This document shows, piece by piece, positions 10,849-23,116 of a DNA stretch of 33,743 nt. A program made the translations under genes and the position numbers. The first letter of the stretch is position 1, and each line of letters starts with the position of its first letter. This DNA comes from Paracoccus nototheniae. GTDB lineage: Bacteria; Pseudomonadota; Alphaproteobacteria; Rhodobacterales; Rhodobacteraceae. The DNA lies in assembly GCF_004335005.1 (NCBI RefSeq), contig NZ_RQRT01000050.1:1-33743 (forward strand), given 5' to 3'. The notes beneath the pieces were generated by a model. The model did not search any database and was not told where the DNA came from. It worked only from the letters and a program-made list of their open reading frames with translations.

Positions 10849-11598
10849 ATGCGCACATCACGGATCCTGACGACGGCGTCGGCCCTTGGCGCCCTTCTGG
10901 TGCTGCCCGGCTGTTTCATGGGCGAGGGCACCGGCACCGCGCGCCCCAGTGCCGCCCCGGTGGCGATGGCCCCGGGCGCGGCGGGCGACGGTCGGCTTGG
11001 CCGGGCGCGGGTCTCGACCCAATCGGGCGAGATCCTGATTCTGGAAGAGGACGGCTCGGTCACCACGATGGATCTGGACAGCCCCGGCGGTCGCGATGCC
11101 TTCGAGGTCAGCGAGGCCGATCTGGCCGCGTTGAACGCCAATCTGGATCTGGATTTCGGCGGACTGGTCGCCGCCAACCGGCCCCGCGAAAAGACCGCGC
11201 AGGAAAAGGCGCTGGAGGCTTTTGCAGCCCTCAGCCGCCCCGCTTTGCCGGTTCTGGCCGAAGGGACCGAGATCGACCCCGAGAGTTTCATCGCCGTCAA
11301 GGTCGATGCCCTGAACAGCGGCGCCGGGGCCGATCTGGTCGAGGTGACTGCCAATCTGCGGCAGGGGGTGGACGCGGACATCGCGTTTTCGTATGCCACC
11401 TGCGCATTGGCCGGTTGGGCCCGGGACAACGGCAACCCCTACGGCAGGCATATCCGCACGCTGCAGGCCGAACGCAACGGCAAGCTGCTGATCGGATCGG
11501 CCTTTCTTTTGTCGGATGACAGGCCGTTGGGACTGCGGGTGATGGAAACGGAAGAGACCCTGCGCGAATGCGGGGCACGCGGCATTCCCGCGGCGTAG
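10849..11598 (+). CDS. Predicted lipoprotein between nuoG and nuoH
   Basis: About 249 residues. The N-terminus is MRTSRILTT followed by a hydrophobic stretch ending VLPGC, a lipobox-like site with the lipid-modified cysteine at residue 22, so the mature protein is probably membrane-anchored on the periplasmic side. The mature part starts with an Ala/Pro/Gly linker, then a segment that is partly beta and partly charged helix (RPREKTAQEKALEAFAALSR), and ends with a compact domain holding two more cysteines (TCALAGWARDNG and ECGARG). I do not recognise a family. It occupies the fourth unidentified frame position of the P. denitrificans nqo cluster. ATGs at 10840 and 10843 overlap the nuoG stop and would add two or three residues; 10849 was chosen because it gives a clean basic N-region. 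Confidence 0.85.
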   Translation: MRTSRILTTASALGALLVLPGCFMGEGTGTARPSAAPVAMAPGAAGDGRLGRARVSTQSGEILILEEDGSVTTMDLDSPGGRDAFEVSEADLAALNANLDLDFGGLVAANRPREKTAQEKALEAFAALSRPALPVLAEGTEIDPESFIAVKVDALNSGAGADLVEVTANLRQGVDADIAFSYATCALAGWARDNGNPYGRHIRTLQAERNGKLLIGSAFLLSDDRPLGLRVMETEETLRECGARGIPAA

Positions 11599-11616
11599 GG
11601 CAAAGGTACGGGCATC

Positions 11617-12648
11617 ATGGCTGATTTTTGGGCATCCTCATGGGGCATCGCGATCATCCTGCTGGCGCAGGGTCTGGCGCTGATCGTCTTTGTCATGCTG
11701 TCGCTGGTCTATATGGTCTATGGCGACCGCAAGATCTGGGCCGCCGTGCAGATGCGGCGCGGCCCCAACGTGGTCGGGCCATGGGGCATCCTGCAGACCT
11801 TCGCCGATGCGCTGAAATTCGTGGTCAAGGAAATCGTCGTGCCTGCCGGGGCCGACAAGTTCGTCTTTTTCCTGGCGCCCTTCCTGTCGATGATGCTGGC
11901 GCTGCTTGCCTTCGTGGCGATTCCCTTTGCGCCGGGCTGGGTGATGGCCGACATCAACGTGGGCATCCTGTTCATCTTTGCGGTCTCCTCGCTTGAGGTT
12001 TATGGCGTGATCATGGGGGGCTGGGCGTCCAACTCGAAATTCCCGTTCCTGGGATCGCTGCGCTCCGCCGCACAGATGATTTCCTACGAGGTCAGCCTGG
12101 GCCTGATCATCATCGGCATCGTCATCTCGGCGGGTTCGATGAACCTGTCGGCCATCGTCGACGCGCAAAGCGGCGCGGGGCTGCTGTCATGGTTCTGGCT
12201 GCCGCATTTTCCGATGCTGGTGCTGTTCTTCGTCTCGGCACTGGCCGAGACCAACCGCCCGCCCTTCGATCTGCCCGAGGCGGAATCGGAGCTGGTCGCG
12301 GGCTTCATGACCGAATATTCGTCCACCCCTTACCTTCTGTTCATGGCCGGCGAGTATATCGCCATGTGGCTGATGTGCGCCCTGATCAGCCTGCTGTTCT
12401 TCGGCGGCTGGCTGTCGCCCATCCCCGGCCTGCCGGACGGGGCGATCTGGATGTTCCTGAAGATGGTCTTCTGGTTCTTCATGTTCGCCATGGTGAAGGC
12501 GATCGTGCCGCGCTATCGCTATGATCAGCTGATGCGTATCGGCTGGAAGGTCTTCCTGCCGCTGTCACTGGGCTGGGTTGTGATCGTGGCGTTCCTTGCG
12601 AAATTCGAAGTCTTCGGGACCTTCTGGGCCCGTTGGGCAGGAGTGTAA
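11617..12648 (+). CDS. nuoH: NADH-quinone oxidoreductase subunit H
   Basis: Membrane subunit (Nqo8, ND1 family), 343 residues with about eight or nine helices. It forms the membrane side of the quinone tunnel and the start of the proton path. Conserved blocks seen are [19 protein letters not shown] (about residues 37-55), the cytoplasmic loop [20 protein letters not shown], then [19 protein letters not shown] with its acidic cluster (about 210-228), and EYSS. It is followed after 3 nt by nuoI. An upstream AAAGG near 11602-11606 serves as the ribosome site. The length matches the Paracoccus protein. Confidence 0.97.
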   Translation: MADFWASSWGIAIILLAQGLALIVFVMLSLVYMVYGDRKIWAAVQMRRGPNVVGPWGILQTFADALKFVVKEIVVPAGADKFVFFLAPFLSMMLALLAFVAIPFAPGWVMADINVGILFIFAVSSLEVYGVIMGGWASNSKFPFLGSLRSAAQMISYEVSLGLIIIGIVISAGSMNLSAIVDAQSGAGLLSWFWLPHFPMLVLFFVSALAETNRPPFDLPEAESELVAGFMTEYSSTPYLLFMAGEYIAMWLMCALISLLFFGGWLSPIPGLPDGAIWMFLKMVFWFFMFAMVKAIVPRYRYDQLMRIGWKVFLPLSLGWVVIVAFLAKFEVFGTFWARWAGV

Positions 12649-14520
<1,872 letters not shown>

Positions 14521-14524
14521 GGCC

Positions 14525-16645
14525 ATGCTGCAATTCATCCTGTTCGCGCCCCTTCTGGGCGCGCTGATCGCGGGCTTTGGCTGGCGCCTGATCGGCGAAC
14601 GCGGTGCACAGATCCTGACCACGGCCATCCTTTTCGCCGCCGCCGCCCTGTCCTGGTTGGTGTTCCTTGGCTTTGACGGGCAGCTGCGTCAGGTTCCGGT
14701 CATGGACTGGATCGTCTCGGGCGATTTCACCAGCGAATGGGCGATCCGGCTGGACCGGTTGACCGCCATCATGCTGGTCGTGATCAACTCGGTCTCGGCT
14801 CTGGTTCACCTGTATTCTTTCGGCTACATGGCGCATGACGAGAATTTCTCGGATGACGAGCCCTATCGCGCCCGGTTCTTCGCCTATTTGTCCTTCTTCA
14901 CCTTCTCGATGCTGATGCTGGTGACGGCCGACAACCTGCTGCAGATGTTCTTTGGCTGGGAGGGCGTGGGCGTCGCTTCCTATCTGCTGATCGGTTTCTA
15001 TTTCAAGAAACAGTCGGCGGGTGCTGCCGCCATGAAGGCGTTCATCGTCAACCGCGTCGGCGATTTCGGCTTTCTGCTGGGGATCTTCGGCCTCTGGTGG
15101 ATGACCGGCACGATCCAGTTCGATGAGCTGTGGGCCCAGGTTCCGATGCTGGCCGAGACGCAGATGACCTTCCTGTGGCGCGACTGGAATGCCGCCAATG
15201 TGTTGGCGATCCTGCTGTTCATCGGGGCGATGGGCAAATCGGCGCAGCTGTTCCTGCACACGTGGCTGCCCGATGCGATGGAGGGGCCGACGCCTGTTTC
15301 GGCGCTGATCCACGCGGCCACGATGGTCACGGCGGGCGTGTTTCTGGTCTGCCGCATGTCGCCGCTGTATGAATTCGCGCCCGAAGCCAAGATGTTCATC
15401 GTCTATATCGGCGCGACCACCGCATTTTTTGCCGCGACCGTGGGTCTGGTGCAGAACGACATCAAGCGCGTGATCGCCTATTCGACCTGTTCGCAGCTGG
15501 GCTATATGTTCGTGGCGGCGGGGGTCGGTGTCTATTCGGTCGCAATGTTCCACCTGCTGACCCATGCTTTTTTCAAGGCGATGCTGTTCCTGGGCGCCGG
15601 TTCGGTGATCCATGCGATGCATCATGAACAGGACATGCGCAATTACGGCGGCTTGCGGAAAAAGATCCCGCTGACCTTTGCCGCGATGATGATCGGCACG
15701 CTGGCCATCACCGGCGTCGGCATTCCGCTGACCCATATCGGCTTTGCGGGCTTCCTGTCCAAGGATGCGGTGATCGAAAGCGCCTATGTCGGCAGCACCT
15801 ATGCCTTCTGGATGCTGGTGATTGCGGCGCTGATGACCAGCTTTTACAGCTGGCGGCTGATGTTCATGACGTTCTTTGGCACGCCGCGCGGCGATCACCA
15901 TGCGCATGGCCATGCTCATGAAAGCCCGCGCGTGATGACCGCACCGCTGGTCGTGCTGGCCTTTGGCTCGATCTTTGCGGGGATGATCTGGTATAACAGC
16001 TTCTTCGAGGAAGAGGGCGTGCAAAGCTTCTTCGGCCTGCCCGTGGCCGAAGCCGAGCATGCGACCGAAGGCGCCGCCGACGGAACCGAGGCCCTTGCGA
16101 CCGACGCCCCGGCCGGAGAGGCTGCCCCTGCTGATGCAGGCCATGCAGCCGCAGATGCGGCCGAGGGCGGCATCCGGACCGAGGGCGTCACCGTGGGGCA
16201 GGGCGCCATCTATATGCATCCCGACAATCATGTCATGCATGACGCCCATTACGTCCCGGCCTGGGTCAAGGTCTCACCCTTCGTGGCGATGCTGATCGGG
16301 TTCGGACTGGCCTGGCTGATGTATATCCGCCGTCCCGAACTGCCCGGCCAGCTGGCCGCCCAGCAGCGGGGGCTGTATCAGTTCCTGCTGAACAAGTGGT
16401 ATTTCGATCAGGCCTATGACGCGATCTTTGTGCGCCCGGCGCGCTGGATCGGCGCCAGCCTGTGGACGCGCGGCGACGGAGCCGTTATCGACGGCGCCAT
16501 CAACGGGCTGGCTTTGGGAATCATCCCGCGCCTGACCCGCTTTGCCGGGCGGGTGCAGTCGGGCTATCTGTTCCATTATGCCTTCGCGATGGTTCTGGGC
16601 ATCGTGGGCTTGCTGATCTGGGTGATGATGCGGGGCGCGCAATAA
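14525..16645 (+). CDS. nuoL: NADH-quinone oxidoreductase subunit L
   Basis: Largest antiporter-like proton-pumping subunit (Nqo12, ND5 family), 706 residues with about 15-16 helices and the long lateral helix near the C-terminus. Diagnostic blocks are [18 protein letters not shown] (conserved Glu, about residues 142-159), [37 protein letters not shown] read in pieces (channel lysine and histidines), and [15 protein letters not shown]. Two oddities lie in the late loop region: a His-rich stretch [12 protein letters not shown] (nt 15892-15927) and an Ala/Asp/Glu-rich insert at about nt 16050-16190 that looks disordered. It is followed by nuoM after 1 nt. Confidence 0.97.
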   Translation: MLQFILFAPLLGALIAGFGWRLIGERGAQILTTAILFAAAALSWLVFLGFDGQLRQVPVMDWIVSGDFTSEWAIRLDRLTAIMLVVINSVSALVHLYSFGYMAHDENFSDDEPYRARFFAYLSFFTFSMLMLVTADNLLQMFFGWEGVGVASYLLIGFYFKKQSAGAAAMKAFIVNRVGDFGFLLGIFGLWWMTGTIQFDELWAQVPMLAETQMTFLWRDWNAANVLAILLFIGAMGKSAQLFLHTWLPDAMEGPTPVSALIHAATMVTAGVFLVCRMSPLYEFAPEAKMFIVYIGATTAFFAATVGLVQNDIKRVIAYSTCSQLGYMFVAAGVGVYSVAMFHLLTHAFFKAMLFLGAGSVIHAMHHEQDMRNYGGLRKKIPLTFAAMMIGTLAITGVGIPLTHIGFAGFLSKDAVIESAYVGSTYAFWMLVIAALMTSFYSWRLMFMTFFGTPRGDHHAHGHAHESPRVMTAPLVVLAFGSIFAGMIWYNSFFEEEGVQSFFGLPVAEAEHATEGAADGTEALATDAPAGEAAPADAGHAAADAAEGGIRTEGVTVGQGAIYMHPDNHVMHDAHYVPAWVKVSPFVAMLIGFGLAWLMYIRRPELPGQLAAQQRGLYQFLLNKWYFDQAYDAIFVRPARWIGASLWTRGDGAVIDGAINGLALGIIPRLTRFAGRVQSGYLFHYAFAMVLGIVGLLIWVMMRGAQ

Positions 16646-16646
16646 C

Positions 16647-18200
16647 ATGACGAACCTTCTTTCCATCATCACCTTCCTGCCCATCGTGGCGGCGGGCATT
16701 CTGGCGCTGTTCCTGAGGGGCGACGATGCCGCCTCGCAGAAGAACGCAAAATGGCTGGCGCTGATCGCCACCTCGGCCACGTTCCTGATCTCGCTGTTCC
16801 TGCTGGCGGGCTTTGATCCGGCCAATACCGGCTTTCAGTTCGTCGAGGATCACGCCTGGATCATGGGCCTGCGCTACAAGATGGGCGTGGACGGCATCTC
16901 GGTCCTGTTCGTCATGCTGACGACCTTTTTGATGCCGATCACGATCCTGTCCTGCTGGGACGTCAAGGTGCGGGTCAAGGAATACATGATCGCCTTTCTG
17001 GTGCTTGAGGGGCTGATGATCGGCGTCTTCACTGCGCTGGATCTGATCCTGTTCTATCTGTTCTTCGAGGCTGGTCTGATCCCGATGTTCCTGATCATCG
17101 GCATCTGGGGCGGCGCGAACCGGATTTACGCCTCTTTCAAGTTCTTCCTCTATACGTTTATCGGATCGGTGCTGATGCTGGTCGCGATGATCGCCATGGC
17201 CCGCACCGCAGGCACCACCGACATCGTGGAACTGCTGGCCTTTGATTTTCCGTCCGAGACGTTCGGACTGATGGGCATGACCGTGGTCGGCGGCATGCAG
17301 ACGCTGCTGTTTCTGGCCTTCTTTGCCAGTTTCGCGGTCAAGATGCCGATGTGGCCGGTCCATACCTGGTTGCCCGACGCCCACGTTCAGGCGCCCACTG
17401 CGGGATCGGTCGTGCTGGCGGCGGTGCTGCTGAAGATGGGTGGCTATGGATTTCTGCGTTTCAGCCTGCCGATGTTTCCGGTCGCCTCGGATCTGATGCA
17501 GCCTTTCGTGCTGTGGTTGTCGGCCATCGCGATCGTCTATACCTCGCTGGTGGCGCTGGCGCAGTCGGACATGAAAAAGCTGATCGCCTATTCGTCGGTC
17601 GCCCATATGGGCTATGTGACGATGGGTATCTTTGCCGCCAACCAGCAGGGGCTGGACGGGGCGATCTTTCAGATGCTGTCGCACGGCTTCATCTCGGGTG
17701 CGCTGTTTCTGTGCGTCGGCGTGATCTATGACCGGATGCACACGCGCGAAATCGACGCCTATGGCGGGCTGGTGAACCGGATGCCGGTCTATGCGCTGGT
17801 GTTCATGTTCTTTACCATGGCCAATGTCGGCCTGCCCGGCACCTCGGGCTTTGTCGGGGAATTCCTGACCCTGATGGGCGCCTTCCATGCCAATACCTGG
17901 GTGGCATTGGTCGCCGCGACCGGGGTTATCCTGTCGGCCGGCTATGCGCTGTGGCTGTATCGCCGCGTCACCATGGGTGCGCTGATCAAGGAAAGCCTGC
18001 GCACGATCACCGACATGACCCCGCGCGAACGCTGGATCTTTGCGCCGCTGATCGCCATGACCCTGCTGCTGGGCGTCTATCCGCGCCTTGTCACCGACAT
18101 CACCGGCCCCTCGGTCCAGGCGCTGCTGGTGAACTTCCACGACGCGCTGCCCATCGAGGCCGCGACGGGCGAGCTGGCTGCGGCCACCGCCAGCCATTGA
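16647..18200 (+). CDS. nuoM: NADH-quinone oxidoreductase subunit M
   Basis: Antiporter-like proton-pumping subunit (Nqo13, ND4 family), 517 residues and about 14 helices. Recognisable parts are [40 protein letters not shown] (conserved channel Glu), [20 protein letters not shown] followed by [20 protein letters not shown] (key lysines), and [15 protein letters not shown]. The length is within a few residues of the Paracoccus protein. The gene sits between nuoL (1-nt gap) and nuoN (10-nt gap, with GAGGAA before the nuoN start). Confidence 0.97.
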   Translation: MTNLLSIITFLPIVAAGILALFLRGDDAASQKNAKWLALIATSATFLISLFLLAGFDPANTGFQFVEDHAWIMGLRYKMGVDGISVLFVMLTTFLMPITILSCWDVKVRVKEYMIAFLVLEGLMIGVFTALDLILFYLFFEAGLIPMFLIIGIWGGANRIYASFKFFLYTFIGSVLMLVAMIAMARTAGTTDIVELLAFDFPSETFGLMGMTVVGGMQTLLFLAFFASFAVKMPMWPVHTWLPDAHVQAPTAGSVVLAAVLLKMGGYGFLRFSLPMFPVASDLMQPFVLWLSAIAIVYTSLVALAQSDMKKLIAYSSVAHMGYVTMGIFAANQQGLDGAIFQMLSHGFISGALFLCVGVIYDRMHTREIDAYGGLVNRMPVYALVFMFFTMANVGLPGTSGFVGEFLTLMGAFHANTWVALVAATGVILSAGYALWLYRRVTMGALIKESLRTITDMTPRERWIFAPLIAMTLLLGVYPRLVTDITGPSVQALLVNFHDALPIEAATGELAAATASH

Positions 18201-18210
18201 GGAACGCAAG

Positions 18211-19671
18211 ATGACCGGTTTGGACCTTTCGACCATTCTGCCAGAACTGTGGCTTGCGATCTTCGCGCTGGCCTCGCTGCTGGCCGGGGCCTATCTGGGC
18301 CAGGACCGGATCGCGCGGCCGATCCTGTGGGTCAGCGTTCTGGCGCTGCTGGTGGCCGGGCTTTATGTCGGAATGGCCGACCGCCCGCAGCAGACCGCCT
18401 TTTTCGGGATGTTCATCGATGATGCCTTTGGCCGCTTTGCCAAGGTGACGATCCTGTTGTCCGGGGCTGCCGTTCTGGCGATGAGCGCGGATTACATGGA
18501 TCGCCAGCGGCTGATGCGGTTCGAATATCCGATCCTGATCGTTCTGGCGACCATCGGCATGATGCTGATGGTGTCGGCGGGCGATCTGCTGTCGCTGTAT
18601 ATGGGGCTGGAGCTGCAATCGCTGGCGCTTTATGTGGTCGCCGCCATGCGCCGGGAAAGCGTCAAATCCTCCGAGGCGGGTCTGAAATATTTCGTGCTGG
18701 GCGCGCTGAGCTCCGGCCTGCTGCTCTATGGTGCCTCGCTGGTCTATGGCTTTGCCGGGACGACCCAGTTTGCCGGGATCATGCGGGCGGTTCAGGCGGG
18801 CAACCTGCCTTTGGGGCTGCTGTTCGGTCTGGTCTTCCTGCTGGTCGGTCTGGCCTTCAAGGTCTCGGCGGTGCCCTTCCACATGTGGACGCCGGACGTC
18901 TACGAAGGCTCGCCCACGCCGGTGACGGCCTTTCTGGCGACCGCGCCCAAGGTTGCGGCGATGGCGCTGATCGCGCGGCTGATGTTCGACGCCTTTGGCA
19001 ATGTGCCCGCCGACTGGTCGCAGATCATCGCGGCGCTGGCGGTCATGTCGATGTTTCTGGGCTCGATCGCGGGCATCGGGCAGCGCAACATCAAGCGTCT
19101 GATGGCTTATTCCTCGATCGCGCATATGGGTTTCGCGCTGGTCGGTCTGGCTGCGGGCACCGAATACGGCGTGCAGGCGATGCTGCTGTATATGGCGATC
19201 TATGCGGTGATGAATGTCGGCACCTTCGCCTTCATCCTGTCGCTGGAACGCGACGGGCGGCCGGTCACCGATCTGGAAAGCCTGAACCGCTTTGCGCAGG
19301 CCGAGCCGCTGAAAAGCTTCGCCGTGCTGTTCCTGATGTTCAGCCTTGCGGGCGTTCCGCCGTTCCTTGGCTTCTTCGCGAAATACGGCGTGCTGACGGC
19401 AGCGGTCGATGGCGGGATGGCATGGCTGGCGGTCGCGGGCGTGATCGCATCGGTGATCGGGGCGTTCTATTACCTTCGCATCGTCTATTACATGTTCTTC
19501 GGGGCTGAATCCGAAGGCGTGACCAGCCGTATGGGGGCCGTTCAGTATATGGCCCTGCTGGTGCCTGCCGCCATGCTGCTGTTGGGCGCGGTCACCATGC
19601 TGGGCGTGGACGATGCGGCGGCGGTCGCGGCGCAATCGCTGGTCGGCGATGTCATGGTTGCGGGTGAATAA
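18211..19671 (+). CDS. nuoN: NADH-quinone oxidoreductase subunit N
   Basis: Third antiporter-like subunit (Nqo14, ND2 family), 486 residues and about 14 helices. It sits next to NuoK and pumps protons. Typical blocks are [20 protein letters not shown] (channel Glu region), [40 protein letters not shown] (channel lysine) and [18 protein letters not shown]. It is the last complex I gene. The birA frame begins inside its last codons, so the transcription unit most likely continues. Confidence 0.97.
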   Translation: MTGLDLSTILPELWLAIFALASLLAGAYLGQDRIARPILWVSVLALLVAGLYVGMADRPQQTAFFGMFIDDAFGRFAKVTILLSGAAVLAMSADYMDRQRLMRFEYPILIVLATIGMMLMVSAGDLLSLYMGLELQSLALYVVAAMRRESVKSSEAGLKYFVLGALSSGLLLYGASLVYGFAGTTQFAGIMRAVQAGNLPLGLLFGLVFLLVGLAFKVSAVPFHMWTPDVYEGSPTPVTAFLATAPKVAAMALIARLMFDAFGNVPADWSQIIAALAVMSMFLGSIAGIGQRNIKRLMAYSSIAHMGFALVGLAAGTEYGVQAMLLYMAIYAVMNVGTFAFILSLERDGRPVTDLESLNRFAQAEPLKSFAVLFLMFSLAGVPPFLGFFAKYGVLTAAVDGGMAWLAVAGVIASVIGAFYYLRIVYYMFFGAESEGVTSRMGAVQYMALLVPAAMLLLGAVTMLGVDDAAAVAAQSLVGDVMVAGE

Positions 19672-20431
19672 CCTGCCGCCGCACTGGCCCGAGGGGGTGG
19701 CGCGCCACATCCTCGACCGCGTGGACAGCACCAATGCCGAAGCCTTCCGGCTGGCGCCCAGCCTGAGCGGCCCCGCCTGGATCATGGCACGGCGGCAAGA
19801 GGCCGGGCGCGGCCGGCGCGGGCGCGCCTGGACCGATCCGGCCGGCAATTTCGCGGCCACGCTGGTGATGCGGCCCACGGGCGGGGCGGCTGATTCCGCA
19901 CGCCTGTCCTTTGTCGCGGCGCTGGCCGTCCATGACGCGCTGCACAGCCTGTGTGGTCCCAGCCTGAACCTGTCGCTGAAATGGCCCAATGACGTGCTGC
20001 TGAACGGCGGCAAGCTGTCGGGTATTCTGCTGGAAAGCAGCGGTGCGGGCGGGCAGGTGGCGACGCTGGCCATCGGTATCGGCATCAATCTGGCGCAGGC
20101 GCCCGAGGCGACCGAGGTCGAACCCCACGCCCTGCGTCCCGTCAGTCTGGCCGGTGAGACCGGTTTGCGGATCGCCCCCGACGATCTGCTGGACGCGCTG
20201 GCAGCCAGCTTCGACCATTGGCAGCGCCAGATGCAGACCTACGGGTTCGAGCCGATCCGCAACGCCTGGCTGGCCCGCGCCGCAAGGCTGGGCGAGACGA
20301 TCACCGCCCGCATGGGCACGACCGAGGCGACGGGCCGCTTCGAGGGTATCGACCAGACCGGCGCGCTGATCCTGACCACCCCGCGCGGGCGTCAGTCGAT
20401 CCCCGCCGCCGACATTCATTTCGGCGGATAG
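19649..20431 (+). CDS. birA: Biotin--[acetyl-CoA-carboxylase] ligase, single-domain
   Basis: Biotin protein ligase: it makes biotinyl-AMP and attaches biotin to the lysine of biotin carrier domains such as the one in the pyruvate carboxylase at the start of this window. From ATG 19649 it is 260 residues. The biotin/adenylate loop GRGRRGRAW is at residues 53-61, KWPNDV at 111-116 and [10 protein letters not shown] at 121-130. There is no N-terminal helix-turn-helix, so it is a class I ligase that cannot act as a DNA-binding repressor as E. coli BirA does. The start is uncertain: GTG 19664, overlapping the nuoN stop, gives 255 residues, and no clear ribosome site favours either. P. denitrificans has a BirA-like frame at this same position after nqo14. 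Confidence 0.93.
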   Translation: MSWLRVNNLPPHWPEGVARHILDRVDSTNAEAFRLAPSLSGPAWIMARRQEAGRGRRGRAWTDPAGNFAATLVMRPTGGAADSARLSFVAALAVHDALHSLCGPSLNLSLKWPNDVLLNGGKLSGILLESSGAGGQVATLAIGIGINLAQAPEATEVEPHALRPVSLAGETGLRIAPDDLLDALAASFDHWQRQMQTYGFEPIRNAWLARAARLGETITARMGTTEATGRFEGIDQTGALILTTPRGRQSIPAADIHFGG

Positions 20432-20435
20432 AGCC

Positions 20436-21215
20436 ATGCTTTTGTGCATCGACACCGGCAACACCAACACGGTCTTTTCCATCTGGGACGGCACGCGCTT
20501 TCTGGCGCATTGGCGCATTCGCACCGACCACCGCCGCACGGCGGACGAATATTATGTCTGGCTGTCCACTCTGATCGCGGTTCAGAAATTCACGCTGCAG
20601 ATCGACGCCTGCATCATCAGCGCCACCGCGCCCCGCGTGGTCTTCAACCTGCGGGTTCTGTGCAACCGCTATTTCGACACGCGGCCCCTGGTCGTGGGCA
20701 AGCCGGACTGCCTGCTGCCCGTCCCGCCCCGCGTGGATGAGGGCACGACGGTCGGCCCCGACCGGCTGGTCAATACCGTCGGCGCCTATGACCGCCACGG
20801 GCCCGATCTGATCGTGGTCGATTTCGGCACCGCGACGACCTTTGACGTGGTCGATCTGGATGGCGCCTATATCGGCGGGGCGATCGCGCCCGGCGTCAAT
20901 CTGTCGCTGGAGGCGTTGCACATGGGTGCCGCCTCGCTGCCGCATGTCGATATCACCATGCCCGGACGGGTCATCGGTACGAATACGGTTGCATGTATCC
21001 AGTCGGGCGTGTTTTGGGGATATGTCGGTCTGGTCGACGGTATCGTGGACAAAATCCGCGCCGAGCGCGACCGCCCGATGAAAGTCATAGCCACTGGCGG
21101 GCTTGCGCCACTCTTCGATCAGGGATTCGACCTGTTCGATGCCATAGAGGACGATCTGACGATGCACGGGCTTCGGCTCATTCACGATTACAACAAGGAG
21201 ATGGGAAATGGCTGA
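20436..21215 (+). CDS. coaX: Type III pantothenate kinase
   Basis: First enzyme of coenzyme A synthesis, phosphorylating pantothenate with ATP; type III of the acetate/sugar kinase fold, 259 residues. The phosphate-binding motif DTGNTNTVF is at residues 6-14, GPDRLVN at about 107-113, and VVDFGTATTFD at about 127-137 with the catalytic-region aspartate. ATAPRVV and the C-terminal VIATGGLAPLFDQ are also typical. It starts 4 nt after birA and overlaps rnj by 8 nt, so it belongs to the same unit. Confidence 0.95.
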   Translation: MLLCIDTGNTNTVFSIWDGTRFLAHWRIRTDHRRTADEYYVWLSTLIAVQKFTLQIDACIISATAPRVVFNLRVLCNRYFDTRPLVVGKPDCLLPVPPRVDEGTTVGPDRLVNTVGAYDRHGPDLIVVDFGTATTFDVVDLDGAYIGGAIAPGVNLSLEALHMGAASLPHVDITMPGRVIGTNTVACIQSGVFWGYVGLVDGIVDKIRAERDRPMKVIATGGLAPLFDQGFDLFDAIEDDLTMHGLRLIHDYNKEMGNG

Positions 21216-22884
21216 ACGCCTGATCTATCTGCCGCTCGGCGGAGCGGGCGAAATTGGCATGAATGCCTATGTCTACGGTTACGGTCAGCCCGGCAAGGAA
21301 CGTCTGATCCTTGTCGATCTGGGGGTGACCTTCGGCGACATGGAAGGCAGCCCGGGGATCGATCTGATCATGCCCGACCTGACCTGGCTGGAACAGAACC
21401 GCCACCGGCTGGAGGCGATCTTCGTCACCCACGGGCACGAGGATCACATCGGCGCGCTTGGCCATATGTGGGGTCGGCTGGACGTTCCGGTCTATGCCCG
21501 CCGCTTCACCGGTACGCTGGTGCGCCTGAAGATGGAGGAGCACGGCCTGCCGGCCGAGGCGGTCAATATCGTCGCCCCCCGCCCGGCGGTGACGCAGGTC
21601 GGCCCGTTCTCGGTGCAATTCGTGCCGATCAGCCATTCGATCCCCGAAAGCTCGGCGCTGATCATCGACACGCCTGCGGGCCGGATCGTGCATACCGGCG
21701 ACTTCAAGACCGACATGACCCCGGTTCTGGGCGATGCCTTCGACCCGGTCGGCCTGTCCGAGATCGCCGCCGAGGGCAAGGGCGTCAAGGTTCTGGCCTG
21801 CGACAGCACCAATATCTTCTCGACCCATCCCGGCCGGTCCGAGGCCGTTCTGGCCACGCCGATCCTGGAATGGGTGATGGCGCAGCCGAACATGGTCGTG
21901 GCCACCACCTTTGCCAGCAACATCGCGCGGCTGAAGACGCTGGCCGATGCGGCCCGCGCTTCGGGTCGCAAGGTCTGTCTGCTGGGCCGCGCCATGCGCC
22001 GCATGGTCAGCGTGGGTTTCGATTCCGGCGTGTTGAAGGATTTCCCCGACACGATCGGCCCGGAAGAGGCCGCCAAGCTGCCCCGCAACAAGGTCATGCT
22101 GCTGGTCACCGGCAGCCAGGGCGAACGCCGCGCCGCCAGCGCGCAGCTGTCGCGCGGCCGCTATCTGGGCCTGTCGCTGAAAGAGGGCGACAGCTTCCTC
22201 TTCAGCTCCAAGACCATTCCCGGCAACGAGAAGTCGGTCGGTCGCATCATGAATGCGCTGAGCGAGGGCGGGATCGAAGTCTATGATGCCGATGACGGGC
22301 TGTATCACGTCTCGGGCCACGCCAACCGGCCCGATATCGAGGCGGTCCACGATCTGCTGAAACCCAAGATCGTGATCCCCATGCATGGCGAGCATCTGCA
22401 TCTGCGCGAGCATATGATGCTGGCCCGTGCCAAGGGGCTGATTTCGGAAGTGGTCACCAATGGCAAGATGCTGGATCTGACGGGCGACCGCCCCAAGGTC
22501 GTCGATCATGTCGAGACCGGGCGGCTTTATCTGGACGGAAACCAGCTGATCGGTGCCATGGACGGGGTCGTGCGCGACCGCATCCGGCTGGCGCTGAACG
22601 GCCATGCCATGGTCAGTGTCATCGTGGACGAAGATGACAAGGTGCTGCCCGATGCCTGGGTCGAACTGATGGGCCTGTCGGAAAAGACCCGCGCCGGCGG
22701 CGATCTGGCCCGCCATGTCGAATCCGAACTGTCCGAGTTCCTGGAGCGCGCCGATGCCCGCACGGTCCGCGACGATGGCAAGATGGACGAGGCGATCCGC
22801 AAGATCACCCGTCAGGTGACGATGGAAGAAATCGGCAAGAAGCCCGAAGTGACGGTGATCATCAGCCGCCTGATGGCCGACTGA
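21208..22884 (+). CDS. rnj: Ribonuclease J
   Basis: Metallo-beta-lactamase/beta-CASP nuclease, 558 residues. RNase J acts as a 5'-3' exonuclease and an endonuclease in mRNA decay and rRNA maturation. The zinc motif HGHEDH is at residues 75-80, preceded by PLGGAGEIGMN; further metal-site and beta-CASP blocks are PISHSIPESSALII, HTGDFKTD, the CDSTN segment, VTGSQGERRAA, SGHANRPDIEAVHDLLKP and PMHGEHLHLREH. ATG 21208 has AAGGAG (21195-21200) 7 nt upstream, inside coaX. It is the last gene before a large inverted-repeat region. Alphaproteobacteria commonly carry a single RNase J beside RNase E, which agrees with this. Confidence 0.95.
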   Translation: MAERLIYLPLGGAGEIGMNAYVYGYGQPGKERLILVDLGVTFGDMEGSPGIDLIMPDLTWLEQNRHRLEAIFVTHGHEDHIGALGHMWGRLDVPVYARRFTGTLVRLKMEEHGLPAEAVNIVAPRPAVTQVGPFSVQFVPISHSIPESSALIIDTPAGRIVHTGDFKTDMTPVLGDAFDPVGLSEIAAEGKGVKVLACDSTNIFSTHPGRSEAVLATPILEWVMAQPNMVVATTFASNIARLKTLADAARASGRKVCLLGRAMRRMVSVGFDSGVLKDFPDTIGPEEAAKLPRNKVMLLVTGSQGERRAASAQLSRGRYLGLSLKEGDSFLFSSKTIPGNEKSVGRIMNALSEGGIEVYDADDGLYHVSGHANRPDIEAVHDLLKPKIVIPMHGEHLHLREHMMLARAKGLISEVVTNGKMLDLTGDRPKVVDHVETGRLYLDGNQLIGAMDGVVRDRIRLALNGHAMVSVIVDEDDKVLPDAWVELMGLSEKTRAGGDLARHVESELSEFLERADARTVRDDGKMDEAIRKITRQVTMEEIGKKPEVTVIISRLMAD

Positions 22885-22907
22885 CCCCTGGATTGCGTCC
22901 CGCGACA

Positions 22908-22966
22908 GCCGGGGGACTTTGCGTCCCCCGGACCCCCTGCAGGATATTTTTATGAAGAAGAAGCCA
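22908..22966 (+). repeat. Dispersed hairpin-GGATATTT element, copy 1 (short class)
   Basis: The order is hairpin CCGGGGGAC / GTCCCCCGG (22909-22917, 22923-22931, loop TTTGC), then ACCCCCTGCA, GGATATTT, TT, and ATGAAGAAGAAGCC. It shares this order with three other places in the window. This copy has the short TT spacer between GGATATTT and the ATGAAG tail. Confidence 0.8.
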
Positions 22967-22987
22967 GATGCCTCATCAGGGCGCCTT

Positions 22988-23053
22988 TGGCTTCTTCTTC
23001 ATCTTGGCTGAAATATCCCGCGGGGGGTCCGGGGGGTGCGAAGCCCCCCGGCC
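22988..23053 (-). repeat. Dispersed hairpin-GGATATTT element, copy 2 (long class)
   Basis: Read on the - strand, the order is hairpin CCGGGGGG / CCCCCCGG (plus-strand 23029-23036 and 23044-23051), a C-run, GGGATATTT, the spacer CAGCCAAG, then ATGAAGAAGAAGCCA. The eight-base spacer makes it the long class, as in copy 4. It forms an inverted pair with copy 1. Confidence 0.8.
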
Positions 23054-23116
23054 TTCGCGGGACGCAAATGATCGGTGGGGCTTGAAACCGGCACCGGCTT
23101 GCGGCACTTGCGCGGC

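Larger units (their letters stand above)
22894..23066. repeat. 173-bp composite inverted repeat between rnj and trmB
   Basis: Two copies of the dispersed hairpin-GGATATTT element face each other. Outer arms are TGCGTCCCGCG at 22894-22904 and its complement at 23056-23066. Inner arms are a perfect 15-bp match, 22952-22966 and 22988-23002 (ATGAAGAAGAAGCCA and its complement), around a 21-nt centre. GGATATTT at 22942-22949 pairs with 23011-23018. Each half also holds its own GC hairpin (22909-22931 and 23029-23051). In RNA the whole could fold into one long imperfect stem. It lies after rnj and about 50 nt before the trmB start, so it may end rnj transcripts. Confidence 0.85.

Noticed and set aside
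22952..23011. A 19-codon frame from the ATGAAGAAG tail of repeat copy 1 (MKKKPDASS...), ending in TGA
   Set aside because: It is built from the inverted repeat itself and has no ribosome site.
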